A stretch of DNA of 64,000 nucleotides, from contig JBDREC010000046.1 of NCBI GenBank assembly GCA_043820105.1, positions 18,614 to 82,613 of the forward strand, written 5' to 3'. The notes under the pieces were generated by a model, which worked only from the letters and a program-made list of their open reading frames with translations, ran no database searches and had not been told where the DNA came from. Shown piece by piece: positions 17,393-26,054 of this stretch; the first letter of the stretch is position 1, and each line of letters begins with the position of its first letter. Source of the DNA: JBDREC01 sp043820105 [NCBI: Pseudomonadota bacterium]. Its GTDB lineage: Bacteria > Bdellovibrionota_F > JAHFAK01. Position numbers and translations under genes: made by a program.

Positions 17393-19459
17393 ATGAAAAA
17401 AATTCTGTTTCTTTTAATTATCCATGTTTTTTTATTTCAGTTCTTGTTTGCCTCAAGCCAAAGAGCTCATCAAATTGAAGCTGGGGATTATTTGACATTA
17501 AATTTTCCTGTTTCAGTTCTTTTATCTCCTGACTCAAAATATATTGCATACACTGAAATGAGATGGACTGGAGAAGATGAAAAAAGAGATAAGGATCTAT
17601 GGATTGTTTCAGTTAAAAATAAAACTAAAAAGAGGCTTACTTTTGATGGTTTAGCCCCAGGAAATATTGCCTGGTCAAATGATTCAAAATCAATTTACTT
17701 TACTGCTTCAATCTCAAAGGCTGAGCATGTTGATCCGCCATATAATGGAAAGACACAAGTTTATAAGATCAGCATTAGTAATCCTGATCCCTTTCCAATT
17801 ACAAGAGAAGAAAAAGGGGTTTCATTATTTCAAATAACTAGCGATGAAAAATTTATTTACTACACTTCAAGCGAGCAAGTTTTTGAAGATGATTGGAAGG
17901 AAATGAAGGAAGGTAGATCTGATATAAAATATGGTCATGGAGTCAATGATTATAATCCTATTTTTAAATATGATGTTGAAAACTGGAAATCAGAAAAAAT
18001 ACTGGATGCAAAGAAAGTAATTTGGTCTATGCATTTGTCGCCTGATGACTCGAAGCTTGCAATGCATACAACAACAGGCAATGAGCTTATTTATAACGAA
18101 GGTTGGTCAGATGTAGAAGTTTTGGATCTAAAAACAAATGAGCTAAAAAAAATAACTGAAGGTGATTTTAGAAAAAATCATAAAACACCATATGGATGGC
18201 TTGAAGAAATTGCCTGGGCTTATGATAGTAAAACTCTAGCTTTTTCCTTGGGATTTGATGGTTATCCCTGTCAATTATATGCAGCTAGTATTACAGGGGA
18301 TAAAAGTAAAACATGGAAGCTATCTGCTCCAAAAGACTCTGATGTTACTGGTCATTTGAAATGGTATCCTGGAAAATTGACTCTAATGTTTTTGGCTGAG
18401 ATTAAAGCCCATCAATATCTATATGGAATTGAAGATGTTAAGGATTCAAAGCAAGGGGATTTTAAGTTGTTTACAAAAGATCCAATTGTTGTTCATGATT
18501 TTGACATGAATAAAGAAAAAAAGATTGCTTTAATAAAGCAATCAGGACTTGAGTTTGAAGATATATTTTTATTAAAGGCAGACAAGTTTGATAAAATTAC
18601 AGAACTGAATCCTCAGACAAGCGAATGGATTTTGCCTCAGATTCAAATCGTTAAATGGGAAGGTGCTGATGGCGATATTGTTGAGGGTATTTTAGAGCTT
18701 CCTGCTGGCTATAAAAAAAGCGATGGGCCTCTTCCAACCATAATTGAAATTCATGGTGGACCTACTGCATCAACAAAAGATAGAATTAGGTTTTGGATTT
18801 ATGGAAGAACCTTGATGGCTTCAAAGGGTTATGCTTTATTAAGCCCTAATTATCACGGTTCAACAGGCTATGGTGAAAAGTTTATGACTAAGCTTATTGG
18901 CAGAGAAAATGATATTGAAGTGGAAGATATTGTAAAGGGAACTGAATATTTGATAAGCCAGGGAATAGCAGATAAAGAAAAAATTGGTGTTATGGGGTGG
19001 TCAAATGGTGGTTATTTGACTAATTGTTTAATAGTAAAAAGACCGGATCTTTATAAGGCAGCCTCATCTGGAGCTGGGGTTTTAGACATGGTTATTGAAT
19101 GGGGAATTGAAGATACACCTGGCCATGTTATTAATTATATGAAAGGGTTTCCATGGGAAAAGCAAAAAGCCTATGTAAAAGCCTCGCCATTATATGAACT
19201 TAATAAAGTTAAAACCCCGACTTTGATTCACTTCGGAGAAAATGATGCTCGTGTTCCAATTGCTCACGCGACTGCTCTTCATAGGGCGCTTCATTATTAT
19301 CTGAAGGTTCCAACTCAATTAATTGTATATCCTGATGAAGGTCATAGTTTGCAAATATATAAGAATAGACTTTTAAAAATGCAGTGGGATCTTGCTTGGT
19401 TTGAAAAATATTTATTAAAAACTGAAAAAAAAGAAGATGATAAAAAGACAGTGAGGTGA
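17393..19459 (+). CDS. Secreted S9-family (prolyl oligopeptidase-type) serine peptidase
   Basis: 688 residues. Sec signal peptide (MKKILFLLIIHVFLFQFLFASS), a WD/beta-propeller-like region (about 35-410, repeated SPDSKYIAY, SNDSKSIYF, SPDDSKLAM units), then an alpha/beta-hydrolase catalytic domain. Nucleophile S537 lies in GWSNGG, with D618 (GENDARVP) and H651 (DEGHSL). This matches acylaminoacyl-peptidase/DPP-IV-like S9 enzymes that trim short peptides. Export suggests periplasmic or extracellular peptide use. It is convergent with the next gene, which is also an exported peptidase. Confidence 0.93.
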   Translation: MKKILFLLIIHVFLFQFLFASSQRAHQIEAGDYLTLNFPVSVLLSPDSKYIAYTEMRWTGEDEKRDKDLWIVSVKNKTKKRLTFDGLAPGNIAWSNDSKSIYFTASISKAEHVDPPYNGKTQVYKISISNPDPFPITREEKGVSLFQITSDEKFIYYTSSEQVFEDDWKEMKEGRSDIKYGHGVNDYNPIFKYDVENWKSEKILDAKKVIWSMHLSPDDSKLAMHTTTGNELIYNEGWSDVEVLDLKTNELKKITEGDFRKNHKTPYGWLEEIAWAYDSKTLAFSLGFDGYPCQLYAASITGDKSKTWKLSAPKDSDVTGHLKWYPGKLTLMFLAEIKAHQYLYGIEDVKDSKQGDFKLFTKDPIVVHDFDMNKEKKIALIKQSGLEFEDIFLLKADKFDKITELNPQTSEWILPQIQIVKWEGADGDIVEGILELPAGYKKSDGPLPTIIEIHGGPTASTKDRIRFWIYGRTLMASKGYALLSPNYHGSTGYGEKFMTKLIGRENDIEVEDIVKGTEYLISQGIADKEKIGVMGWSNGGYLTNCLIVKRPDLYKAASSGAGVLDMVIEWGIEDTPGHVINYMKGFPWEKQKAYVKASPLYELNKVKTPTLIHFGENDARVPIAHATALHRALHYYLKVPTQLIVYPDEGHSLQIYKNRLLKMQWDLAWFEKYLLKTEKKEDDKKTVR

Positions 19460-19468
19460 TTTATTTTG

Positions 19469-20767
19469 TTATTGGCTTAACTTTTCACGAAGCTCTTCAG
19501 GTAAGAATTCAAAAGGAATTGTAGCATCAATCAAAAATAAATTTGCATAATCTTTAACGCTCATGTGATAAAAACCATTCATGCCACTATCCGAACCCCA
19601 GCTGTTTTGCATGAGGATCCATTCCACATTTCCTTTTGCATTCATTTTATAACCAACTGCAAGCATTGCATGCATTCCTTCTCTTGATATGCCTGTTGAA
19701 AGGGCTTCAGTTCTTGTTATTTTAGGAAAATCTACGAGGCTGCTATAATCAAAGGCTTTCATTGACATAACACCAGTTTTAGTGTGGATGAATTCTGTTC
19801 TCATTGAAACACCAAGAGGAACATAGACACCGTTATTAAGTGCATTTCGAATAGAGTTTATAAAATTATCAAATGAAAGATTCAATTCGTAAATTGGTGA
19901 TTCAATTGTGCTGTTTCCATTTCCTGAAAAAATGAGTTTGTTGAAATAATAAGTAGGATATCTAGGATCATTAAATGTGTCGATGTAAGTCATTTCACCA
20001 ATATTTATCAAGGACTCTGCCAATTCTTTTGGACTAGTTTCTTTGCCTTTAAATATAGTACTATTTGGCACTTTACCCATTGATTTATCTAGCAGTGCTT
20101 GTGCCTTATCAAGGTGTTTATAAACATAATCTATTAGCTCGCTTTCATTGACAGAACCAGAGTCATACATTTTCCTAAACTCTTGTTTGGCGTCCATTAG
20201 TAGATAGCCAAGCAAAGTTGTAACATATTCACTGTATTCGCTCGTTGCTGTTTCTGGATACTCTTCTTCTTGAACAAAACCATATTCAGCAATTAAGCCC
20301 ATTGCTGTTTGATAAACTCCACCATCTTGAACAAAATTTATTGTATAATCATCAGGATTATAGACACCATCTCCTTCATCATAGATTGCAAAGGCTTCAG
20401 CAAAATCTTCTTTATAGATAATCCTATTTAATGAATCTGCAAATTTATGATATAGAGCCCAGTAGTATATGTATGATTCAGAGATATTTATTAGAATACC
20501 TTTTTTCTTTAATGAAGCTTCAATTGCTGCTGTTGTGGCAAAAATCCAACATCTTCCTGTGTCCGCCTGATCATCTATCTTGGGTCTTGGTAAGATGAGG
20601 TCATATTCTTCCAGGGTAATCTCGGTTCCATCGTAATTAGCATATTTAATACCATCTTCAAAAACATCACCATAACTATTCGTCCAAAAAGAAAAAATGA
20701 TTGCAAAAATTATTAAGAATAAGGCTAAAAAGAAATTTTGGCTGGCTCTTTGGATATTATTCTTCAT
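19469..20767 (-). CDS. Exported papain-like cysteine peptidase (C1B, bleomycin hydrolase-like)
   Basis: 432 residues. An N-terminal hydrophobic segment (residues 10-32) is probably a signal or anchor. The core resembles bleomycin hydrolase/PepC: Q67 oxyanion, C73 in GRCWIFAT, H366 in GMHAMLAVGY and N388 in MQNSWG, with spacing like family C1B. C1B enzymes are normally cytosolic hexamers, so an exported version is unusual. The usual C-terminal self-processing arm is different here (ends PEELREKLSQ). Start ATG has GGAG at 5 bases. Its stop is 9 bases from that of the S9 peptidase gene. Confidence 0.85.
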   Translation of the reverse strand: MKNNIQRASQNFFLALFLIIFAIIFSFWTNSYGDVFEDGIKYANYDGTEITLEEYDLILPRPKIDDQADTGRCWIFATTAAIEASLKKKGILINISESYIYYWALYHKFADSLNRIIYKEDFAEAFAIYDEGDGVYNPDDYTINFVQDGGVYQTAMGLIAEYGFVQEEEYPETATSEYSEYVTTLLGYLLMDAKQEFRKMYDSGSVNESELIDYVYKHLDKAQALLDKSMGKVPNSTIFKGKETSPKELAESLINIGEMTYIDTFNDPRYPTYYFNKLIFSGNGNSTIESPIYELNLSFDNFINSIRNALNNGVYVPLGVSMRTEFIHTKTGVMSMKAFDYSSLVDFPKITRTEALSTGISREGMHAMLAVGYKMNAKGNVEWILMQNSWGSDSGMNGFYHMSVKDYANLFLIDATIPFEFLPEELREKLSQ

Positions 20768-20942
20768 TTTATCTCCAGATTTTTTCCCTGATTCATAATA
20801 TATTAATCCGTTTGCAAAAATTATACCGAAGCTGGTCTTATAATGGTTTTGTTAATTAAGAGTGTAATTTTAATGACTTGTGTTGTTTGTCTCTAGTTTA
20901 ATGAAGGTCTGATAGGTGTCAAATTGGCTTGTTTGTGCACGT

Positions 20943-21326
20943 TTATAGGTTTTTATATTTTTGTTCTAGTTCAAACTCTGAAGAAGTTACATAGTCTTCA
21001 ATTTTTCTCATTCTTTCATTCATGGTTCTATATTTATGTCTTATATCTGCAAATGTTTCCTTTGGTGTTAGGGTAACAGATCTCCAAAATATAGCCTCTT
21101 CTTCTGATCGATATTGATTAGCTGGTTTTTTCTTTAGTATAAATATTAAAGCAATATATCCTATCCAAAAAAATGGTGATAAGAAGATTGCTCCTATTAT
21201 AATAATTAATCTAACAAGTGTTCTGGAAATGTTTAAATAATCTGCTATTCCAGCACAAATTCCAAATAAAATGCCTTTATCAGGATTCCTGTACAGGCGA
21301 TGTGGATTTATTGATTCGTAACTCAT
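20943..21326 (-). CDS. pspC: Phage-shock protein C (PspC domain)
   Basis: 127 residues from the ATG at 21326, chosen because GGAGG sits 8 bases upstream and the upstream ATG at 21341 overlaps that site. The PspC domain is clear: RLYRNPDKGILFGICAGIADYLNISRTLVRLIIIIGAIFLSPFF, then a second hydrophobic segment (IGYIALIFILKKKP) and a polar C-terminal helix. PspC is an inner-membrane sensor that, with PspB, binds PspA during envelope stress. It shares a 4-base ATGA overlap with pspB. Confidence 0.92.
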   Translation of the reverse strand: MSYESINPHRLYRNPDKGILFGICAGIADYLNISRTLVRLIIIIGAIFLSPFFWIGYIALIFILKKKPANQYRSEEEAIFWRSVTLTPKETFADIRHKYRTMNERMRKIEDYVTSSEFELEQKYKNL

Positions 21327-21556
21327 ATTTTGTTCCTCCATTTTGGGTTGTCTTTGTCTAGAATTGTTTCAATTGAATTTATCCTTGTTTCCATTTTTTG
21401 TGCTGCTTGCCAAAGGTCAGATAATATTTGCTCATCTTCTCGTGATAGTGTTTTTGCTGATTTTATTTTGGCTATATAGTGGAGGATTAGCCAAAATGGA
21501 ACTATGATTATAAGAAAAGCAAAAAATAATGAAACTGTTACAATTGTTGGGGCCAT
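21323..21556 (-). CDS. pspB: Phage-shock protein B
   Basis: 77 residues: one N-terminal membrane helix (VTVSLFFAFLIIIVPFWLILHYIAKI), then a cytosolic coiled coil with the family signature (LSREDEQILSDLWQAAQKMETRINSIETILDKDNPKWR). PspB works with PspC to relay membrane stress to PspA. Start ATG has AAGGA at 6 bases. It overlaps pspC by 4 bases. Confidence 0.93.
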   Translation of the reverse strand: MAPTIVTVSLFFAFLIIIVPFWLILHYIAKIKSAKTLSREDEQILSDLWQAAQKMETRINSIETILDKDNPKWRNKI

Positions 21557-21575
21557 TTTATTTCCTTTGAAAGTG

Positions 21576-21634
21576 GTAAGCTGTAGGTTGTAAGCTGTAA
21601 GAAAGGAGTACAGCGTACGGCGTACAGCGTACAG
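21576..21634. repeat. Two short tandem arrays between pspA and pspB
   Basis: GTAAGCTG-like units (21576-21602) followed by GCGTACAG-like units (about 21608-21634). They occupy the 85-base gap inside the psp operon and resemble the seven-base arrays at 23.9, 25.9 and 30.8 kb. Confidence 0.7.
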
Positions 21635-21641
21635 CGTTTGC

Positions 21642-22304
21642 TTATTTTCCTAGTTTTTCTTTTAGTTTTTGTAGTTCTGTTTCTATTTCGTTTTCGTGTT
21701 CTAGTTTTTCGAATTCATCTTCTAAGGATTTTTTGCCCCCCTTTATTTTCATGGCTTCTATTTCGCCTTCCATTCTATCAATATCGCGCTCGAATTTATC
21801 GAATTTATTAAGTGCTTTTGAGGTTTCTGATTTGTGAATTTGCCTGTTCATTTCAAGTCTTGAAGCTGCTGACTGCTTTCTGGCTATAATAGTTTTTTGT
21901 TTTGTTTTTGCTTCACTAAGTTTATCTTCAAGTTGTTTTATATCTTTTTTAAAATGATCTAAGATTTCATTAAGATTGTTAAACTCAATATTATAGTCAT
22001 TTTCAATTCTTTGCTTTTTAGCTTTTTCTTCAATTGCAGCCTTTGCTAAATCATCTCTTCCTTTTTCAACGGCAAGCTCTGCTTTGCTTTGCCACATATT
22101 TTGATTTTCTTTTAAAAGTTCAATATTTCTTTCAATAGTTTTTTTGTCAGCAATGTATTTTGCTGCTTGAGACTTGACTTCAACAAGAGTATCTTCCATC
22201 TCTTGAATCATTAGCCTGACCATTTTTTCTGGATCCTCTGCTTTATCAAGCATATGGATTATGTTTGAATTAATAATATCTGTAAGTCTTGAAAAAATTC
22301 CCAT
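21642..22304 (-). CDS. pspA: Phage-shock protein A (PspA/IM30)
   Basis: 220 residues from the ATG at 22304, which has AGGAGG just upstream; the longer frame to 22340 is rejected. The protein is almost entirely coiled coil, beginning MGIFSRLTDIINSNIIHMLDKAEDPEKMVRLMIQEMEDTLVEVK, the PspA/Vipp1 amphipathic helix and helix 1. PspA is an ESCRT-III-like membrane-repair protein and, in the resting state, the inhibitor of PspF. There is no long C-terminal Vipp1-type tail. Confidence 0.95.
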   Translation of the reverse strand: MGIFSRLTDIINSNIIHMLDKAEDPEKMVRLMIQEMEDTLVEVKSQAAKYIADKKTIERNIELLKENQNMWQSKAELAVEKGRDDLAKAAIEEKAKKQRIENDYNIEFNNLNEILDHFKKDIKQLEDKLSEAKTKQKTIIARKQSAASRLEMNRQIHKSETSKALNKFDKFERDIDRMEGEIEAMKIKGGKKSLEDEFEKLEHENEIETELQKLKEKLGK

Positions 22305-22368
22305 TTTTGCCTCCTGTTTATATGGTAAATTAATACCCATATGTTATTAAAATATTCAAGGAATTAAT

Positions 22369-22641
22369 TTAATAATCCCTGAATTTATCATAAGGTTGGT
22401 GGCAAATACAAAATCCTGTATCTGCCCAGTCCTTTTTTCTATCAATATTTTCTGATTCCTCAGATAAAATTTCATAGTTTTTTTTGTTTTTATCTGAAAG
22501 GCTTGTTGCTTCATTTTGTATAAGATTAAAATTGTTTTCAAGGGAGCTTAGTTTTTCTTCAGAAGATAAAAATAATAAAAAGCCAATTGAAAGGAATAGG
22601 CTTTCTTTGATTATATTATTTTTATTAATTATACTTATCAT
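22369..22641 (-). CDS. Small membrane-anchored protein, first gene of the psp operon
   Basis: 90 residues of no family I recognise. An N-terminal hydrophobic segment (ESLFLSIGFLLFLSS) is followed by a coiled-coil-like stretch (SSLENNFNLIQNEATSLSDKNKKNYEILSEE) and a C-terminal FCICHQPYDKFRDY with a Cys-x-Cys-His cluster. AAAAGGA lies upstream of the ATG. It sits between the sigma54 promoter (22691-22706) and pspA, so if translated it is the first product of the psp transcript. Opposite-strand and overlapping frames here are weaker. Confidence 0.6.
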   Translation of the reverse strand: MISIINKNNIIKESLFLSIGFLLFLSSEEKLSSLENNFNLIQNEATSLSDKNKKNYEILSEESENIDRKKDWADTGFCICHQPYDKFRDY

Positions 22642-22690
22642 TATACTTTTTTCCTTTTTAACTAAGCCCTAAAACATAAGAAGGCGATAT

Positions 22691-22706
22691 TGCATGGAAT
22701 GTGCCA
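22691..22706 (-). promoter_or_regulatory. Sigma54 promoter of the psp operon
   Basis: Minus strand TGGCAC (22706-22701), N5, ATGCA (22695-22691). Spacing is correct; one mismatch (A for T) in the -12 box. Predicted start near 22680, 40 bases before the 90-residue gene. Confidence 0.8.
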
Positions 22707-22768
22707 ATTCTTTGACATTGGATAAGTGTCTATAATCAAACACCAAATTTCGTCTCATCTGAAAAAGC

Positions 22769-22797
22769 TTGATTTTTATAGTGGCGTAAAATACCAT
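22769..22797 (+). promoter_or_regulatory. Candidate pspF promoter
   Basis: TTGATT (22769-22774), 17-base spacer, TACCAT (22792-22797). It overlaps the PspF-site candidate, as expected if PspF represses its own gene as in E. coli. The -10 box is weak. Confidence 0.4.
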
Positions 22798-22811
22798 GAA
22801 GTGGCATAAAA
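22781..22811. promoter_or_regulatory. Candidate PspF enhancer: two direct repeats 20 bases apart
   Basis: GTGGCGTAAAA (22781-22791) and GTGGCATAAAA (22801-22811), 10 of 11 bases identical, spaced two helical turns apart. They lie about 100-130 bases upstream of the psp start point, the distance range known for E. coli PspF sites. Confidence 0.6.
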
Positions 22812-22838
22812 CAATAAATAAGGTTTAAAAAAACCAAT

Positions 22839-23861
22839 TTGAGTGATTTCGTTGAAAATAATCCCTTAATAGGGGAATCTGAATCTTTTCATCTGGCTTT
22901 AAACAAGGTTTCAGTTTTAGCAAAAATAAATAAACCTGTTTTAGTAGTTGGTGAAAGAGGAACAGGTAAAGAATTATTTGCAGCCAGGCTTCATTATCTT
23001 TCTGACCGCTGGGACAATGACTATTTAAAGCTTAATTGTTCAACTTTAACTGAAGGTATTTTAGAATCAGAACTCTTTGGTCATGAGGCGGGTTCTTTTA
23101 CAGGTGCTTTAAAAAAACATATTGGTGTATTTGAAAAAGCTGATAATGGAACTTTATTTCTTGATGAAATTGCTAATACATCCTTAAGGCTTCAGGAAAA
23201 AATACTAAGAGTAATTGAATATGGTGAATTTACAAGAGTTGGTGGAAATATTAATCTTAAGACTGATGTGAGAATTGTTGCAGCTACTAATATTGACTTG
23301 CCTAATTTGGCCAGTTGCGGCCAATTTCGCTTTGATTTGCTTGATCGCTTATCTTTTGATGTTATTACAATACCCCCTTTAAGAGAAAGAGGGCTTGATA
23401 TTGTTTTGCTGGCAGAGCATTTTGCAATGAAAATGGTAAAGCAAATTAAGGGAGATTGTTTTTATGGCTTTTCTGATGAAAGCAAAAACAAGCTTTTAGC
23501 ACATGCTTGGTCAGGAAATGTTCGTGAACTAAGAAATGTTATTGAAAGAACCGTTTTTCATGCTCATGTAAACAAAAAAAAGACATATGAAATTATAATT
23601 AATCCATTTGAATCTGAGCATAAGTTGCCTGGTGCTTCTCTTGACTCAAAAGATAATATTGATATTATTCAAGAAAATATAAAAGAAAAAGGTCTTGAGG
23701 AAGTTTTAGATTTTTATTTAGCGGTTGATAATTATAAGAAAGAAATTTTGGGAAATGCATTAAGGAAAAATAATTTTAATCAGAAAAAAACTGCATATAA
23801 GTTGGGTCTAACGTATAATCAGTTTAGGGGTCTAATTAGAAAGTTTAAGATAAAAAGATAA
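22839..23861 (+). CDS. pspF: PspF, sigma54 activator of the psp operon
   Basis: 340 residues. There is no receiver domain: the AAA+ domain starts at the N-terminus (NPLIGESESFHLALNKVSVLAKINKPVLVVGERGTGKELFAARLHYLSDRW), with GSFTGA and FLDEIA, and the protein ends in a Fis-type helix (NQKKTAYKLGLTYNQFRGLIRKF). It aligns along its whole length with E. coli PspF as I recall it. The start is a TTG at 22839; no ATG is available and AAGG lies rather far (16 bases) upstream. It is divergent from the psp operon it should control, and PspA is its expected inhibitor. Confidence 0.93.
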   Translation: MSDFVENNPLIGESESFHLALNKVSVLAKINKPVLVVGERGTGKELFAARLHYLSDRWDNDYLKLNCSTLTEGILESELFGHEAGSFTGALKKHIGVFEKADNGTLFLDEIANTSLRLQEKILRVIEYGEFTRVGGNINLKTDVRIVAATNIDLPNLASCGQFRFDLLDRLSFDVITIPPLRERGLDIVLLAEHFAMKMVKQIKGDCFYGFSDESKNKLLAHAWSGNVRELRNVIERTVFHAHVNKKKTYEIIINPFESEHKLPGASLDSKDNIDIIQENIKEKGLEEVLDFYLAVDNYKKEILGNALRKNNFNQKKTAYKLGLTYNQFRGLIRKFKIKR

Positions 23862-23898
23862 AAGGGCTTGATATTAAGAATGGCTTGGTTTAATAATT

Positions 23899-23970
23899 AG
23901 TGGTAAGTCGTAAGTGGTAAGTGGTAAGTGGTAAGTGTTAAGTGGTAAGTGTTAAGTGGTAAGTGGTAAG
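23899..23970. repeat. Seven-base GTAAGTG tandem array
   Basis: About ten copies of AGTGGTA/GTAAGTG with scattered substitutions, between pspF and the TatT gene. A direct repeat of CTGGTGAC follows at about 23980-24000. The rest of the gap is AT-rich. Confidence 0.85.
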
Positions 23971-24038
23971 AAGGATAACTGGTGACAGGTGCCCTGGTGA
24001 CCTATTATTAAGTTAAGAATTAATACTTAAGAGTTAAT

Positions 24039-24905
24039 ATGAAAATGAAAAAATATATAATACTTTTTTTGCTTTTATTGTTTATGATGGGGTGCTCTGT
24101 AAAGCGTTTTGCTGTTAGGCAAGTTGGAGAAGTTATAAAAGATGGCATGGAAGCAGTTTATTCAGAAGAAGATCTTGAACTAGCTAAAATTTCTATTGCT
24201 TCAAATTTGAAGCTTCTTGAGGTTTTGCTCGTTGATGATCCTGAGAATATAACTATTAAGATGTTGTTAACTGAAGGCTATGGAGCTTACTCTTTAGCTT
24301 TTATTGAAGAAGCTTCCCTCGTTAGGGCTAGTTATTTTTATAAAAAGGCAATGAAATATGCTGAGGAAGTTTTACAAGAGGCAGATTATTTTAAAGCTGG
24401 TTTTAAATTAAGCATACCAGCTTTTGAAAAAGAAGTGAGTTTAATTAAAAAAGACCACGTAGATTCTGTTTTTTGGTTTGCATTTAATTGGGGACGCTAT
24501 ATTTTACTTAACCTGGATAACACGCAGGCTCTATTTGATCTTCCAAAGGTTGAAGCTTTAATGAAACAAGTGATGGTTTTGGATGATAGCTTCTATTTTT
24601 CATCAGCACATTTGTTTTTTGGAAGCTTACATTCAGCCAGGCCTGTAATGCTTGGAGGTAAACCAGATTTATCAAAGAAGCATTTTGAAACATGTATTAC
24701 TAATACGCAGGAAAAGTTCTTTCTTCATAAGTACTATTATGCAAAATATTATGCAGTTAGGGTTCAAGATCAGGATTTATTTAAAAAAATGTTAAGTGAT
24801 GTTATCAACGGCGATCTTGAAATATTGCCAAGCTTCAGACTTATGAATAAAATTGCTCAAGTTAAGGCAAAAGCTTTGCTTGCAAAAAGTAGTGAGTATT
24901 TTTAA
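24039..24905 (+). CDS. TRAP-associated lipoprotein TatT (TPR-like)
   Basis: 288 residues. Lipoprotein signal (MKMKKYIILFLLLLFMMGC, Cys at lipobox MMGC). The mature part is all alpha-helical with TPR-like repeats (ASYFYKKAMKYAEEVL, DNTQALFDLPKVEALMKQVM, PVMLGGKPDLSKKHFE). It matches the T component of TRAP-T systems, described in Treponema as a trimer that binds the substrate-binding protein TatP. The next gene is the cognate binding protein, 19 bases on. Substrate class may be hydrophobic or carboxylate; not readable here. Confidence 0.88.
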   Translation: MKMKKYIILFLLLLFMMGCSVKRFAVRQVGEVIKDGMEAVYSEEDLELAKISIASNLKLLEVLLVDDPENITIKMLLTEGYGAYSLAFIEEASLVRASYFYKKAMKYAEEVLQEADYFKAGFKLSIPAFEKEVSLIKKDHVDSVFWFAFNWGRYILLNLDNTQALFDLPKVEALMKQVMVLDDSFYFSSAHLFFGSLHSARPVMLGGKPDLSKKHFETCITNTQEKFFLHKYYYAKYYAVRVQDQDLFKKMLSDVINGDLEILPSFRLMNKIAQVKAKALLAKSSEYF

Positions 24906-24924
24906 GCAAATTCAAGGAGTTTTT

Positions 24925-25935
24925 TTGAAAAGTAAGTATATAAAATTGTTTTTAATTATTTTTTTTACCTTATCTATTTCTATGCTTGTTCAGCCAAAAA
25001 CTATTATTAAATTAGCAACAGTAGCACCAGATGGTTCTGCTTGGATGAAGATCACAAAAGAATACACAGATGCTGTTGAAAAAGCCACAAATAATCGAAT
25101 AGGTTTTAAACTTTATCCCGGTGGTGTTGCAGGTGATGAAAGAGCAGTTCTGCGAAAAATGAGATTTAATCAAATTAATGCAGCTGGCTTTACTGGGGTT
25201 GGCTTAGGAGATATTTTACCAGAGGTTAGGATTCTTGACTCACCAATGCTATTTAGATCTTATGCTGAAGTTGATTTTGTCTTGTCAAAATTTACAAAAG
25301 ATTTTGAGAGTGAATTTTTAAAAAAAGGTTTTGTTTTGTTAGGGTGGACAGAGGTTGGATTTATTTACTTTTTTTCTCAATTAAATATTCTTACAAAAGA
25401 GCTTTTATCAGAAACCAAAATGTGGACCTGGGAAGGGGACCCTGTTTCTTCTGCTATGCTTAATTCTTTAAATGTTAAACCTATTCCACTGGCAGTTACA
25501 GATGTTTTAACATCTTTGCAAACAAACTTAATTGATTCTGTCTATACTGGCCCAGCTGCCTGTGTAGCCTTACAATGGTTTGCAAGGATTAAATATATTT
25601 TAGATGTAAAGCTTGCTGATGCGGTTGGTGCAATTTTGATTTCAGAAAAAACTTATAATATGCTTTCAAAACCAGATAGCAAAATACTTAAAGATCTGGG
25701 TTTTGAATATATGAAAAAGCTTACCAAGATATCAAGAAAAGATAATGACGAATCATTAAGCCTAATGCAGGGAAATGGAATCACTTTATTAAAACCCACA
25801 GAAAAAGATAAAGAATTCTTTGTAAAGGCCGGACAACAGGCAAGACAAGCCCTTGTTGGAAAAATGTATTCAAAAGAATTATTAAATCGATTTGAAAAGA
25901 CTTTGGAAGAGTTTAGGAAAAGTGGTAAGCGGTAA
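24925..25935 (+). CDS. TRAP transporter substrate-binding protein (DctP/TatP type)
   Basis: 336 residues from a TTG at 24925, chosen because AAGGAG sits 5 bases upstream and it gives a proper signal peptide (KSKYIKLFLIIFFTLSISMLVQP). An earlier ATG at 24853 would overlap tatT by 53 bases. Mature N-terminus KTIIKLATVAPDGSAWMKITKEY and the family pattern RILDSPMLFRSYAEVDFVL are typical of DctP-like receptors. The stop codon lies inside a seven-base tandem array, so the last four residues (SGKR) are encoded by the repeat. Confidence 0.9.
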   Translation: MKSKYIKLFLIIFFTLSISMLVQPKTIIKLATVAPDGSAWMKITKEYTDAVEKATNNRIGFKLYPGGVAGDERAVLRKMRFNQINAAGFTGVGLGDILPEVRILDSPMLFRSYAEVDFVLSKFTKDFESEFLKKGFVLLGWTEVGFIYFFSQLNILTKELLSETKMWTWEGDPVSSAMLNSLNVKPIPLAVTDVLTSLQTNLIDSVYTGPAACVALQWFARIKYILDVKLADAVGAILISEKTYNMLSKPDSKILKDLGFEYMKKLTKISRKDNDESLSLMQGNGITLLKPTEKDKEFFVKAGQQARQALVGKMYSKELLNRFEKTLEEFRKSGKR

Positions 25936-25999
25936 GTGGTAAGGGGTAAGTGGTAAGTGGTAAGTGGTAAGTGGTAAGTCGTAAGTCGTAAGTCGTAAG
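25921..25999. repeat. Seven-base GTAAGTG tandem array spanning a stop codon
   Basis: About eleven GTAAGTG-like units beginning in the last codons of the TRAP binding-protein gene and supplying its TAA (25933-25935). The last three units are GTAAGTC. Confidence 0.87.
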
Positions 26000-26054
26000 A
26001 TTGGATGCTCGATGTTGGGAGGTGCTTAGTTAGTGACTATTAATGAAAGGTTAA

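Noticed and set aside
20925-20939. Sigma54-like TGGCTT...TGC
   Set aside because: The GG-GC distance is one base short and there is no suitable downstream plus-strand gene.
23899-23970. CRISPR-like array
   Set aside because: Units are 7 bases without unique spacers; simple tandem repeats.
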